A stretch of 64,000 nt of DNA from Phytohabitans sp036906915 (GCF_036906915.1 NZ_JBAKHX010000008.1:93292-157291), one strand, 5' to 3'. Shown: positions 48,552 through 57,458, counted from the stretch's first letter. Translations and numbers: made by a program. Notes: a model not told the origin generated them from the letters alone.

Positions 48552-49204
48552 GGCACTCGGTACCCCACTCCTGGCACGGTCTCCACCACCTGCGGATCGC
48601 CCAGCTTCCGGCGCAGCTTCATCACCGTCACCCGGACCACGTTCGTGAACGGGTCGATGTTTTCGTCCCACGCCTTCTCCAGCAACTGCTCGGCCGAGAC
48701 CACCGAACCCCCGGCCCGCAGCAGCTCGGTCAGCACCGCGAACTCCTTGTTGGCCAGCGGAACGTACCGCCCGTCGCGGAAGACCTCGCGCCGGGCGGGA
48801 TCGAGCCGGATACCGGCCCGTTCGAGGACCGGTGGCGCGGCCGGCCGGGCCCGCCGCACAAGCGCGTGCACCCGCGCCGACAGCTCCGCGAACGCGAACG
48901 GCTTCGGCAGGTAGTCGTCGGCGCCGAGACCCAGGCCGGCCACCCGGTCGCGGACGCCCGCGGCGGCGGTGAGCATGAGCACGCGCGCCGGCGAATCCGA
49001 TTCCACGATCGCCCGGCACACCTCGTCGCCGTGCACCACGGGCAGATCCCGATCGAGCACCACCACGTCGTACTCGTTGACGCCCAGGCGTTCGAGCGCG
49101 GCGTCGCCGTCGTAGGCCAGGTCGACGGCGAAGGCCTCGCGCCGCAGCCACTCGGCGACCGCGTCGGCCAGGATCTTCTCGTCTTCGACCACCAGGATCC
49201 GCAC
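48548..49204 (-). CDS. OmpR-family response regulator
   Basis: 218 aa. Receiver domain with phospho-acceptor Asp51 (VVVLDRDLP), acidic pocket EDEK and Lys in LPKPF, then a winged-helix DNA-binding domain (about 125-218: LANKEFAVLTELLRAGG ... VVRVTVMKLRRKLG). Start GTG/ATG at 49204 directly precedes ILVVEDE. Intergenic distance to the divergent lipoprotein gene is 116 bp, where a regulator binding site is expected. Confidence 0.95.
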   Translation of the reverse strand: MRILVVEDEKILADAVAEWLRREAFAVDLAYDGDAALERLGVNEYDVVVLDRDLPVVHGDEVCRAIVESDSPARVLMLTAAAGVRDRVAGLGLGADDYLPKPFAFAELSARVHALVRRARPAAPPVLERAGIRLDPARREVFRDGRYVPLANKEFAVLTELLRAGGSVVSAEQLLEKAWDENIDPFTNVVRVTVMKLRRKLGDPQVVETVPGVGYRVP

Positions 49205-49320
49205 GCCTCCATGGTTCCCCAGCGACGCATAACGCGGCCGTTAACGCCCGCGGTTACGCCGAGGTTATCGGCCGATCGGTTGACTCCCCGGCGACAGAGT
49301 CCAGCGAAGGAGAGCGATCG

Positions 49321-49857
49321 ATGTTCAGAGTGAAGATCGCCACCGCGCTGCTCGCGCTCGCGGTCGCCGGTTGCGGAAGCCCGACCTCCGGCGACGACGA
49401 GATCGCCAGCGCGACCGGTAGCAAGGCGAGCCCGACGGCCAGCGCCAGCCCGGGTACCACCGACCCCGACCAGAACCGGAAGTACGCGCAGTGCATGCGC
49501 GACAACGGCATACCCGACTTCCCGGACCCGGACGCGAACGGCCAGATTCCGCGTGGCCAGCTCGACCGGGGCAGCATCAACACCGACACCTGGCGGAAGG
49601 CGTTCGACGCCTGCCGGTCGCTGGCGCCGAACGGCGGCGAGCGGCCCGAACTCGACGCGGCACAGCAGGAACAGCTCCGGCAGTGGGCGCAGTGCATGCG
49701 CGACAACGGGATCGACGTCCCCGATCCGGAGGCCAACGGCGGCGGTTTCATGTTCGGCGGCCAGTCGCAGATCGACCCGGATGACCCGAAGTTCCGGGCG
49801 GCGATGGAGGCGTGCCAGGACAAGTTCACGTTCCGTGGCCCCGGAGGCGGCGCATGA
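49321..49857 (+). CDS. Small lipoprotein with duplicated Cys-containing motif
   Basis: 178 aa. Lipobox VAGC at residues about 16-19, a Ser/Thr/Ala linker, then two copies of a motif: YAQCMRDNGIPDFPDPDANG and WAQCMRDNGIDVPDPEANGG, each followed by a second Cys (DACRSLAPNG; EACQDKF), so four cysteines in two repeats. ATG 49321 with AAGGAG upstream. Its stop overlaps the adaptor gene (ATGA). Likely an extracytoplasmic accessory of the efflux system next to it; family function unknown. Confidence 0.85.
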   Translation: MFRVKIATALLALAVAGCGSPTSGDDEIASATGSKASPTASASPGTTDPDQNRKYAQCMRDNGIPDFPDPDANGQIPRGQLDRGSINTDTWRKAFDACRSLAPNGGERPELDAAQQEQLRQWAQCMRDNGIDVPDPEANGGGFMFGGQSQIDPDDPKFRAAMEACQDKFTFRGPGGGA

Positions 49858-50948
49858 GCGATCAGATACTCCCGGAGGCGCCGCGCCGGCCTCGCCGGCG
49901 AAGCCGGCAGACGGCCTTCGGATTCGGCGGCGCGGCGCTGGTGGTCGCTGCCGGCGCCGCGGCGGCCGTCGGCGTCGGCGGGGCGGACGCGCAGGAGCCG
50001 GTACGCAGCAGCGCGCCGCCCGCCACCGCGACGGTCACCCGGACGACACTCATCCAGACCGAGACCGTGGAGGGGACGCTTGGGTACGGCGACGCGACGA
50101 CCGTGAAGGCGCGAGGCAGCGGCGGCACGATCACGTGGCTGCCGGCCACCGGGTCGCGGGTCGCGCGTGGCAAGAAACTGTACGAAGTGGACGAAGACCC
50201 GGTCGTGCTGTTGTACGGCTCGGCTCCGCTCTACCGCACGCTCTCGCCCGGCGACACCGGCACCGACGTGTCGCTGCTGGAGAAGAACCTATCCGCTCTC
50301 GGATACGACGGGTTCACAGTGGACGACGAGTACACGTCCGCGACCGCCGACGCGGTCTCCGAGTGGCAGGAAGACCTCGGCCTACCCGAGACCGGCACGG
50401 TGCCGGTCGAACAGGTCGTCGTGGCCGCCGGCGAGGTGCGGGTCGCCGAGCACAAGCTCGCGAGCGGTGACCCGGCCAACGGGCCCGTGCTCACCTACAC
50501 CGGCACCACCCGGCTCGTTACCGTCGACCTGGAGGTCGACAAGCAGCAACTGGTCAAGAAGGGAGTCGCGGCGACCGTCGAACTGCCCGCCGGCACCAGC
50601 GTGGCCGGCACGGTGTCGAGCGTCGGCACCGTCGCCACCACGACAGGCGGCGACAACGACCAGGTCACCACGATCGACGTCACCGTGACCGTGAAGGACC
50701 AGAAGGCGCTCGGCACGCTCGACGCGGCCCCGGTCGACGTGATCCTCCAGTCCAACCAGCGCAAGGACGTCCTCGCCGTACCGGTCAGCGCGCTCGTCGC
50801 GCTCGCCGAGGGCGGGTACGGCGTGCAGGTCGTCGAGGGCGACACCAGCCGGTACGTGGCGGTGGAGACCGGGATGTTCGCCGGGGGGAAGGTCGAGATC
50901 TCCGGTGCCGGCATCGCCGACGGTGCGGTGGTTGGAGTACCGAAATGA
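49854..50948 (+). CDS. Periplasmic-adaptor-like efflux protein with peptidoglycan-binding domain
   Basis: 364 aa. N-terminal membrane anchor (AFGFGGAALVVAAGAAAAVG), then a barrel-type HlyD/MacA-like region and a PG_binding_1 domain (about 138-190: GDTGTDVSLLEKNLSALGYD ... DAVSEWQEDLGL). The lipoyl-like and beta-barrel parts surround it (VEGTLGYGDATTVKARGSGG). In Gram-positives this links a MacB-type ABC exporter to the wall. Coupled by ATGA overlaps to the genes before and after. Confidence 0.9.
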   Translation: MSDQILPEAPRRPRRRSRQTAFGFGGAALVVAAGAAAAVGVGGADAQEPVRSSAPPATATVTRTTLIQTETVEGTLGYGDATTVKARGSGGTITWLPATGSRVARGKKLYEVDEDPVVLLYGSAPLYRTLSPGDTGTDVSLLEKNLSALGYDGFTVDDEYTSATADAVSEWQEDLGLPETGTVPVEQVVVAAGEVRVAEHKLASGDPANGPVLTYTGTTRLVTVDLEVDKQQLVKKGVAATVELPAGTSVAGTVSSVGTVATTTGGDNDQVTTIDVTVTVKDQKALGTLDAAPVDVILQSNQRKDVLAVPVSALVALAEGGYGVQVVEGDTSRYVAVETGMFAGGKVEISGAGIADGAVVGVPK

Positions 50949-51607
50949 TCGTCGCCCTTGAGCACGTGTCCAAGGTGTACCCGGGCGGCGTCGCCGCGTT
51001 GAGCCGCGTCTCGATGCGGATCGCGCACGGCGAACTGGTCGGCATCGTCGGCCCGTCAGGATCCGGGAAATCCACCATGCTGCACCTGATCGGCACGCTC
51101 GACCGGCCATCGTCCGGGTCCGTGCTGATCGACGGGTACGACGTCGCCGAGCTGTCCGACCGGGAGCTGTCCGCTCTGCGGGCCCGCACCATCGGGTTCG
51201 TCTTCCAGCAGTTCCACCTGGCTGCTGGCGTATCCGCGCTCGACAACGTGGCCGACGGCCTGCTGTACGCCGGCGTCGCCCTCGCCGAGCGGCGCCGGCG
51301 GGCCCTGGCGGCCCTGGAGCGGGTGGGGCTCGGGCACCGGGTCGACCACGAGCCGCACGAGATGTCCGGCGGCGAACGGCAGCGGGTGGCCATCGCGCGG
51401 GCGGTCGTCGGCGACCCGCCATTGCTGCTCGCCGACGAGCCGACAGGCAACCTCGACTCGGCCTCCGGCGGTGCCGTGCTTGCACTGCTACGCGAGCTGC
51501 ACGCCGCCGGTACGACGATCGTGGTCATCACCCACGACCGTGATATCGCCGCGTCGCTGCCCCGGCAGGTCGAGATGCGCGACGGTCAGGTGGTGGTGCG
51601 ACGGTGA
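50945..51607 (+). CDS. ABC exporter ATP-binding protein (MacB/LolD type)
   Basis: 220 aa. Walker A GPSGSGKS (36-43), Q-loop VFQQFHL, signature MSGGERQRVAIARA, Walker B LLLADEPTGNLD, switch VITHDRD. The EPTGNLDS sequence is characteristic of the MacB/FtsE/LolD group. Start ATG 50945 overlaps the adaptor stop; stop overlaps the permease GTG. Confidence 0.95.
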   Translation: MIVALEHVSKVYPGGVAALSRVSMRIAHGELVGIVGPSGSGKSTMLHLIGTLDRPSSGSVLIDGYDVAELSDRELSALRARTIGFVFQQFHLAAGVSALDNVADGLLYAGVALAERRRRALAALERVGLGHRVDHEPHEMSGGERQRVAIARAVVGDPPLLLADEPTGNLDSASGGAVLALLRELHAAGTTIVVITHDRDIAASLPRQVEMRDGQVVVRR

Positions 51608-52815
51608 TCGACCTTTCCCGTCCGCCGCTCACGCCGGCCCGCCTTACCCCCCGCGACGTGGTGCGGGTCGGCGGGGCGGGACTGCGCAGCCGCCCGCTGC
51701 GGGTGTTCCTCTCCGCCCTCGGCATCGCGATCGGCATCGCCGCGATGGTCGCCGTGGTTGGCATCTCCACCTCGTCCCGAGCGGAACTCGACCGCACCCT
51801 CGAACGGCTCGGCACCAACCTGCTGACGGTCGGCCCCGGCCAGAGCTTCTTCGGCGAAGACAGCCACCTGCCCACCGAAGCGGTCGGCATGATCGGGCGC
51901 ATCGGGCCGGTCGAGTCGGTCAGCGCCACCGGAAACGTGGACGCCAAGGTGTACCGCAACGAGCACATCCCGACCAGCCAGTCCGGCGGAATCGGGGTAC
52001 GCGCCGCGCGCACTGACCTGCCCGCCACCGTCGGCGCCACCATCGCCAGCGGCACCTGGCTCAACGAGGCCACCGCCGAGTATCCAGCCGTGGTCCTCGG
52101 CTCGGTGGCCGCCGACCGGCTCGGCGTCAGCCTTGCCGGCCCCGAGGTCCAGGTCTGGCTCGGCGGTCAATGGTTCACCGTCGTCGGCATCCTGCATCCT
52201 GTGCCACTGGCCGAAGAGCTCGACACCGCCGCGCTCATCGGCTGGCCCGTCGCCGGGGCGCTGCTGGGCTTCGACGGATACGCCACGACCGTCTACACCC
52301 GGGCCGCGGAGACCTCCGTCGAGGCGGTTCAGGCGGTACTGGCCGCCACGGCGAACCCCGAGAGCCCCAACGAAGTCCAGGTGTCCCGCCCCTCGGACGC
52401 GCTGGCCGCCAAGCAGGCGACCGACGAAACCCTGGGCGGGCTGCTGCTCGGCCTGGGAGCGGTCGCGCTGCTGGTCGGCGGCGTCGGCGTCGCCAACACC
52501 ATGGTCATCTCGGTGCTGGAGCGCCGGCCGGAGATCGGTCTGCGGCGCTCGCTCGGGGCGACGCGAGGCCAGATACGCGTGCAGTTCCTGGCCGAGTCAC
52601 TGTTGCTGTCCGCGCTCGGCGGCCTGGGCGGCGTGTTGCTGGGGATAGGCGTCACGGCTGTATACGCGTCAACCCAGCACTGGCCGACGGTCGTGCCGGT
52701 ATGGGCCATGGCCGGCGGCGTGGCGGCGACGCTGCTGATCGGCGCTTTGGCCGGTTTGTACCCGGCCCTCCGCGCCGCCCGCCTGTCCCCAACGGAAGCC
52801 TTGTCCTCCCCCTAA
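51604..52815 (+). CDS. ABC exporter permease (MacB/FtsX type)
   Basis: 403 aa. One helix near residues 35-60, a large extracellular MacB-PCD domain, and three C-terminal helices of the FtsX domain with the conserved EIGLRRSLGATRGQIRVQFL (about 315-334). GTG 51604. With the adaptor and ATPase it forms a MacAB-like exporter, typically for peptides, antibiotics or lipoproteins. Followed by copy 3 of the 78-bp element. Confidence 0.94.
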   Translation: MIDLSRPPLTPARLTPRDVVRVGGAGLRSRPLRVFLSALGIAIGIAAMVAVVGISTSSRAELDRTLERLGTNLLTVGPGQSFFGEDSHLPTEAVGMIGRIGPVESVSATGNVDAKVYRNEHIPTSQSGGIGVRAARTDLPATVGATIASGTWLNEATAEYPAVVLGSVAADRLGVSLAGPEVQVWLGGQWFTVVGILHPVPLAEELDTAALIGWPVAGALLGFDGYATTVYTRAAETSVEAVQAVLAATANPESPNEVQVSRPSDALAAKQATDETLGGLLLGLGAVALLVGGVGVANTMVISVLERRPEIGLRRSLGATRGQIRVQFLAESLLLSALGGLGGVLLGIGVTAVYASTQHWPTVVPVWAMAGGVAATLLIGALAGLYPALRAARLSPTEALSSP

Positions 52816-52867
52816 ACCCGCCCTGGCCCGCGCCGCTGGGCCCGCGCCGCTGGGGGCTGGCTTCCGT

Positions 52868-52945
52868 CGATCAAGGGCAAATGCACGTGGTTGGATCTCT
52901 TTTCCACGTGCGTTTGCCCTTGATCGGTGCAGATCTCCTCGATCG
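52868..52945 (+). repeat. Dispersed 78-bp palindromic element, copy 3
   Basis: 59-bp palindrome 52868-52926 with 23-bp arms (one mismatch) around a 13-nt centre, then 9 nt and TCCTCGATCG at 52936-52945. The best-preserved copy. Lies between the convergent exporter permease and deoD. Confidence 0.88.
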
Positions 52946-53000
52946 ATGAGCCGGTCGGCGCCGACCGCGGGCCTGGCCCGGCGGTTGGTTGTGCACACCC

Positions 53001-53030
53001 CTGTGGATAAGGGTGTACAGGCTGTGGATA
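53001..53030. promoter_or_regulatory. Pair of consensus DnaA boxes
   Basis: TGTGGATAA occurs at 53001-53009 and 53022-53030 in the same orientation, 21 bp apart (two helical turns), just after the deoD stop. A related TTGTGGATA lies at about 53964. TTATCCACA is the complement and the high-affinity DnaA box. No other origin features are present. Confidence 0.5.
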
Positions 53031-53044
53031 ACCTGCGCCAGGGG

Positions 53045-53752
53045 TTAGGCGATCACTGTGTCGAGGGCGATCTCGACCATCTGGCCGAAGGTCTGCTCCC
53101 GCTCCTGCGCCGTCGTGTGCTCGCCGGTCTTGATGTGGTCGCTGACCGTCAGAATGGTGAGAGCGCGCGCCTTGAACCGAGCCGCGATCGTGTACAGCGC
53201 CGCCGACTCCATCTCCACCGCCAGCACGCCATAGTCGGCCAGAGTGTCGTACAGGTCGGGCCGGTCCGTGTAGAACGCGTCCGCCGCCAGGATCGGGCCG
53301 ACGTGCATCGGGATGCCCCGCGACTCGGCCACCTCCACCGACTTCCGCAACAGCCCGAAGTCCGCCACCGGCGCGTAGTCGATCAGCCCGTCGAACCGCA
53401 TCCGGTTCATGTTCGAATCGGTCGAAGACCCGATCGCCGCGATCACGTCTCGCAGCTTGATCGACTCGCTGAGCGCCCCGCACGACCCGACCCGGATCAG
53501 CGTCTTCACCCCGTAGTCGTTGATCAGCTCGTGGCTGTAGATCGACGCCGACGGCATGCCCATGCCGGTGCCCTGCACCGAGACCCGCACCCCGTGGTAC
53601 GTCCCGGTGAAGCCGAACATATTGCGCACCGTCGAGTAGCACTTGGCGTCCTCGAGGTAGGTCTCCGCGATCCACTTCGCCCGAAGGGGGTCACCCGGCA
53701 GCAGGACCCTGTCGGCGATCTCGCCCGGCTGGGCGCCGATGTGCGTGCTCAT
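53045..53752 (-). CDS. deoD: Purine-nucleoside phosphorylase (DeoD type)
   Basis: 235 aa. Hexameric NP-I family: LPGDPLRAKWIAETYL and GTYHGVRVSVQGTGMGMPSA (phosphate and ribose binding), GSCGAL, then VLAVEMESAALY and VSDHIKTGE with the catalytic Asp. Phosphorolyses purine (deoxy)ribonucleosides for salvage. ATG 53752 (MSTHIGAQPGEIAD) is chosen over one eight codons upstream because it matches the family N-terminus. Confidence 0.96.
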   Translation of the reverse strand: MSTHIGAQPGEIADRVLLPGDPLRAKWIAETYLEDAKCYSTVRNMFGFTGTYHGVRVSVQGTGMGMPSASIYSHELINDYGVKTLIRVGSCGALSESIKLRDVIAAIGSSTDSNMNRMRFDGLIDYAPVADFGLLRKSVEVAESRGIPMHVGPILAADAFYTDRPDLYDTLADYGVLAVEMESAALYTIAARFKARALTILTVSDHIKTGEHTTAQEREQTFGQMVEIALDTVIA

Positions 53753-53819
53753 GGGCTCGATCCTGCCAGGCGGCATACCGCCACGACCGCGCCCCCGGCG
53801 GTCGGGTACCCTACTCGGC

Positions 53820-53906
53820 GGTGGTGTGTCCGAGTGGCCTAAGGAGCACGCCTCGAAAGCGTGTGAGGGTGCAAGCCCTCCGCGGGTTCAAATCCCGCCG
53901 CCACCG
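53820..53906 (+). tRNA. tRNA-Ser (anticodon CGA)
   Basis: 87 nt. Acceptor GGTGGTG/CGCCACC, anticodon stem CACGC/GCGTG with loop CTCGAAA (CGA), class-II variable arm, T-arm GCGGGTTCAAATCCCGC, discriminator G. Reads UCG. Confidence 0.96.
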
Positions 53907-53921
53907 CTCGCTGTGACCAGA

Positions 53922-53947
53922 AACGCCCGGGGTTCGCCCCGGGCGTT
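53922..53947. terminator. Terminator after tRNA-Ser(CGA)
   Basis: Perfect 11-bp stem AACGCCCGGGG / CCCCGGGCGTT with a TTCG tetraloop, followed by CTTCT. Confidence 0.9.
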
Positions 53948-54000
53948 CTTCTGTGTCCACAGGTTGTGGATAGCACATGTGTACGAGAGGATGAGGCGGC

Positions 54001-54033
54001 GACGGCCCGGCTCCACGGGGGAGCCGGGCCGTC
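54001..54033. terminator. Terminator of tRNA-Ser(GGA), minus strand
   Basis: 14-bp stem GACGGCCCGGCTCC and its complement with a 5-nt loop, 11 bp beyond the 3' end of the reverse-strand tRNA. Confidence 0.85.
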
Positions 54034-54044
54034 GCCCTGCTGAG

Positions 54045-54129
54045 CGGAGGATACGAGATTCGAACTCGTGAGGGGTCTCCCCCAACACGCTTTCCAAGCG
54101 TGCGCCCTAGGCCTCTAGGCGAATCCTCC
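54045..54129 (-). tRNA. tRNA-Ser (anticodon GGA)
   Basis: 85 nt on the minus strand. Acceptor GGAGGAT/ATCCTCC, anticodon stem CACGC/GCGTG with loop TTGGAAA (GGA), class-II variable arm, T-arm ACGAGTTCGAATCTCGT, discriminator G. Reads UCC and UCU. Confidence 0.95.
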
Positions 54130-54187
54130 GCGGGACACGATACAGGTACGCCCGGCGGGGTATGCGACAGGAGCTACCGGTACAGTA

Positions 54188-54285
54188 GGTGGCGCCCCTC
54201 GTGCGGCGTACACCTCGTGAACCTCCCCAGGGCCGGAAGGCAGCAAGGATAAGCGGGCTCTGACGGGTGCACGGGGGGCCTCTTT
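54188..54285 (+). ncRNA. ffs: Signal recognition particle RNA (4.5S-like, small type)
   Basis: The SRP core CCCAGGGCCGGAAGGCAGCA (54226-54245) with its GGAA tetraloop and the asymmetric internal loop on the 3' side is unmistakable. The outer helix pairs GCGCCCCTCGTGC-like sequence near 54192 with GCACGGGGGGCC near 54270. Binds Ffh and directs membrane-protein targeting. Ends are approximate. Position just before dnaX is conserved in actinomycetes. Confidence 0.93.
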
Positions 54286-54354
54286 GTGTCACACCCCGGT
54301 GGCAACGTGCCGAGCAGCCGAGGAGAATGGCGCGGTCGAGAGGAGGCGGCGAGA

Positions 54355-56445
54355 GTGGCACTGGCGCTCTACCGCAAGTACCGGCCCCGCACGTTTGCCG
54401 AGGTCATCGGCCAGGAGCACGTCACTGAGCCGCTGTCGCAGGCGCTGCGCAGCGGCCGGTTGAACCATGCCTACCTCTTCTCGGGCCCGCGTGGCTGCGG
54501 CAAGACGAGCAGCGCCCGCATCCTGGCCCGCTCGCTCAACTGTGAGCAGGGGCCGACGCCCGAGCCGTGCGGCAAGTGTGACTCGTGCAAGTCGTTGGCG
54601 ACCGACGGCGCCGGCTCGATCGACGTCATCGAGATCGACGCGGCCAGCCATGGTGGTGTCGATGATGCCCGTGAGCTGCGGGAGCGGGCGTTCTTCGCGC
54701 CAGCCACCAGTCGATACAAAATCTATGTCATCGACGAGGCGCACATGGTCTCGTCGGCGGGCTTCAACGCGCTGCTCAAGCTGGTCGAGGAGCCGCCCGA
54801 CTACGTCAAGTTCATCTTCGCGACCACCGAGCCGGAGAAGGTGCTCGGCACGATCAAGTCGCGCACGCACCATTACCCCTTCCGGCTGATTCCGCCCGGG
54901 GTGCTCCGGCCATACCTGGAGCAGCTCTGTTCGGCCGAGGGGGCCAAGGTTGAGTCGGCGGTGTTCCCGCTGGTGGTGCGTGCCGGTGGGGGCAGTGCGC
55001 GAGACTCGCTGTCGGTGCTCGACCAGCTCATCGCGGGTGCTGGCCCGGAGGGAGTCACCTACGCGCGGGCGGTGTCGCTGCTGGGCGTCACGGATGTGGC
55101 GCTGATCGACGAGATGTGCGACGCGCTGGCTGCCGGCGACGGCGCGGCGGCGTACGCGACGATCGACCGGGTGGCCGAGGCTGGCCATGATTCGCGGCGG
55201 TTCGCGTCGGATCTGCTTGAGCGGCTGCGTGATCTGATCGTCCTGCAGCAGGTGCCTGACGCGGTGTCCAAGGGTCTGATCGACGGGCCGTCCGACCAGG
55301 TGGAGCGGATGGTGGGCCAGTCGCAGCGGCTGGGGCAGGCGACCCTCTCGCGTTGCGCCGACATTGTCCACAATGGCCTGGTCGAGATGCGCGGCACGAC
55401 CGCGCCGCGGCTGCTGCTGGAGCTCATCACCGCCCGCATGTTGCTGCCGGGTGCCGATCCGGGCGGCGGCGCGCTCCTCCAACGGCTGGAGATCATGGAG
55501 CGCCGGCTCGCGGCGGGCGGCGAATCACCTGTACCGATGGCGACCCCACCCCCACCGCCTCCACCGTCGCGACCGGCGGTGCCGGAGCCGGAGCCGGCAG
55601 CGGAGCTACCGGCCGCCGCCCCCGCCCCGGAAGCGCCGCGCCGCACCCCGCCTCAGGAAGCGGTCATGCCTGACCCGGCCACGCCGGAGCCCGAGCGGCC
55701 CGGCAGCAGCCCTCCTGGCCAGCTCGACGCCGCCGCGCTCCGGCGGTCGTGGAGCGACGTGCTCGACATGGTCAACCACCGCAACAAGCGGATCGCGGCC
55801 TTGCTCCGCAACGCGACCGTGCGCGACCTCGACGGCGGCGCGGTGGTGCTGACCTTCCAGTACCCGGTGCACGCGCAGATGGTGTCCAAGGAAGCGGCGG
55901 TGCTCGCCGACGCGGCGTACGAGGTTTTCGGCGAGCGGTGGGAGTTCCGCTGCGAGGTCTCCGGCGACCAGCGCGCCCCCGCACCGACGTCGGCGCCGCC
56001 CGCGAAGCCCCCAGCGCCGCCCGCGAGAAAAGCAGCACCCGCGCCTGCCCAGAAGCCTCAGGCGAGCCCTGCCATGGCAAGGGAAGACGATTGGCCGGAG
56101 CCGGCACGCCTTGGCGGGTCAGCGGCGTCCCCGCCGGCCCCGCCGGCCCAGCCCAAGGCACCCATGGCCGCCGCACCGCAGAAGGCGCCGAAGTCGGCCG
56201 TCAAGACGGCCGACAGCGACTGGGCGGGCGAGCCGCCCTGGGATCCTGACTACGACGGTCCCGCCGGAAAGCAGCAGGCAACGGCCGCCGCGGCTGCCAA
56301 CGCCACCGTCTACGAAGGATTCGATCCGGGAGACGAGCCGACCGACGAGGTGGTCGACGAGCGCACCGCTCGCCAGAGCAGCGAGCAGCAGGCGATGCAG
56401 CTGCTGCAGCAGACGTTCGGCGCGGAGAAGATCGGCGAGGTCTAG
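54355..56445 (+). CDS. dnaX: DNA polymerase III subunit gamma/tau
   Basis: 696 aa. AAA+ clamp-loader part with Walker A GPRGCGKT (44-51), the four zinc cysteines (63, 72, 75, 78 in CEQGPTPEPCGKCDSC), Walker B VIDEAH and the SRC-like IKSRTHH. After about residue 400 come Pro/Ala-rich linkers and a tau-type domain (RRSWSDVLDMVNHRNKRIAA). GTG 54355 follows GAGGAGG and begins ALALYRKYRPRTF, the family start. No slippery frameshift site is evident. Loads the beta clamp at the replisome. Confidence 0.97.
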   Translation: MALALYRKYRPRTFAEVIGQEHVTEPLSQALRSGRLNHAYLFSGPRGCGKTSSARILARSLNCEQGPTPEPCGKCDSCKSLATDGAGSIDVIEIDAASHGGVDDARELRERAFFAPATSRYKIYVIDEAHMVSSAGFNALLKLVEEPPDYVKFIFATTEPEKVLGTIKSRTHHYPFRLIPPGVLRPYLEQLCSAEGAKVESAVFPLVVRAGGGSARDSLSVLDQLIAGAGPEGVTYARAVSLLGVTDVALIDEMCDALAAGDGAAAYATIDRVAEAGHDSRRFASDLLERLRDLIVLQQVPDAVSKGLIDGPSDQVERMVGQSQRLGQATLSRCADIVHNGLVEMRGTTAPRLLLELITARMLLPGADPGGGALLQRLEIMERRLAAGGESPVPMATPPPPPPPSRPAVPEPEPAAELPAAAPAPEAPRRTPPQEAVMPDPATPEPERPGSSPPGQLDAAALRRSWSDVLDMVNHRNKRIAALLRNATVRDLDGGAVVLTFQYPVHAQMVSKEAAVLADAAYEVFGERWEFRCEVSGDQRAPAPTSAPPAKPPAPPARKAAPAPAQKPQASPAMAREDDWPEPARLGGSAASPPAPPAQPKAPMAAAPQKAPKSAVKTADSDWAGEPPWDPDYDGPAGKQQATAAAAANATVYEGFDPGDEPTDEVVDERTARQSSEQQAMQLLQQTFGAEKIGEV

Positions 56446-56521
56446 GGCGGCCTGGCCTGAACGGCGGAATCCGCGGCCGAGACTAGGCTGGGCAGCGGTA
56501 ACGGATACGGAGGAGACGGCG

Positions 56522-56854
56522 ATGCGCCCCGGTGGACAGCCCAACCTGCAACAGCTCATGAAGCAGGCGCAGAAAATGCAGCAGCAGCTCGCCGAGGCAC
56601 AGGCCGAGCTGGCCGAGGCCGAGGTGACCGGCACGGCCGGGGGTGGCCTGGTCACGGTGACGATCTCCGGCTCCGGTGAGGTCAAGTCCGTGAAGATCGA
56701 CCCGAAGGCGGTCGACCCGGACGACGTCGAGACCCTCGAAGACCTGGTGCTGGCGGCGGTGCACAACGCGAACGACGGGGTGCGCAAGCTGACCGAGGAG
56801 AAGATGGGTCCGGTCACCGGTGGCATGGGCGGCCTCGGCCTGCCTGGTTTCTGA
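56522..56854 (+). CDS. YbaB/EbfC-family nucleoid-associated protein
   Basis: 110 aa. N-terminal helix NLQQLMKQAQKMQQQLAEAQ, beta hairpin LVTVTISGSGEVKSVKID and C-terminal helix form the dimeric tweezer fold. Binds DNA and is almost always placed between dnaX and recR, as here. ATG 56522 follows GGAGGAGA. 76 bp after dnaX and 10 bp before recR, so one operon. Confidence 0.95.
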   Translation: MRPGGQPNLQQLMKQAQKMQQQLAEAQAELAEAEVTGTAGGGLVTVTISGSGEVKSVKIDPKAVDPDDVETLEDLVLAAVHNANDGVRKLTEEKMGPVTGGMGGLGLPGF

Positions 56855-56864
56855 GCGACCCTCG

Positions 56865-57458
56865 ATGTACGAAGGGGCGATCCAGGATCTGATCGACGAG
56901 CTGGGTCGGCTGCCGGGCGTGGGCCCGAAGAGCGCTCAGCGGATCGCATTCCACATCCTCTCCGCCGACCCGGCCGACGTGGCCCGGTTGGCCACTGCGC
57001 TGCGCAAGGTCAAGGAGCTGGTGCGGTTCTGCGCGATCTGCCACAACGTGGCCGAGTCGGAGCAGTGCCGCATCTGCCGGGACCCGCGCCGCAGCGGCGA
57101 GGTGCTGTGCGTGGTCGAGGAGCCCAAGGACGTGGTGGCGATCGAGCGCACCGGCGAGTTCCGGGGGCGCTACCACGTGCTCGGCGGGGCGATCAATCCG
57201 TTGGAGGGCGTCGGGCCTGACAACCTGCGCATTCGCGAGCTGATGGTTCGGCTCGGCGAGGGCACGGTGAAGGAGCTGATCCTCGCCACCGACCCCAATA
57301 CCGAGGGTGAGGCGACGGCGACGTACATCGCGTTGATGGTCAAGCCGATGGGGATCTCGGTGACGCGGTTGGCGAGCGGTCTTCCGGTGGGCGGCGACCT
57401 CGAGTACGCCGACGAGATAACGCTCGGCAGGGCCTTCGAAGGGCGGCGGGCGGTCTGA
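56865..57458 (+). CDS. recR: Recombination mediator protein
   Basis: 197 aa. N-terminal helix-hairpin-helix (LGRLPGVGPKSAQRIAFHIL), Cys4 zinc finger (CAICHNVAESEQCRIC), Toprim domain (VVEEPKDVVAIERTGEFRG... ILATDPNTEGEATATY). Works with RecF and RecO to load RecA on gaps. Start ATG 56865; a weak GC stem follows the stop. Confidence 0.97.
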   Translation: MYEGAIQDLIDELGRLPGVGPKSAQRIAFHILSADPADVARLATALRKVKELVRFCAICHNVAESEQCRICRDPRRSGEVLCVVEEPKDVVAIERTGEFRGRYHVLGGAINPLEGVGPDNLRIRELMVRLGEGTVKELILATDPNTEGEATATYIALMVKPMGISVTRLASGLPVGGDLEYADEITLGRAFEGRRAV

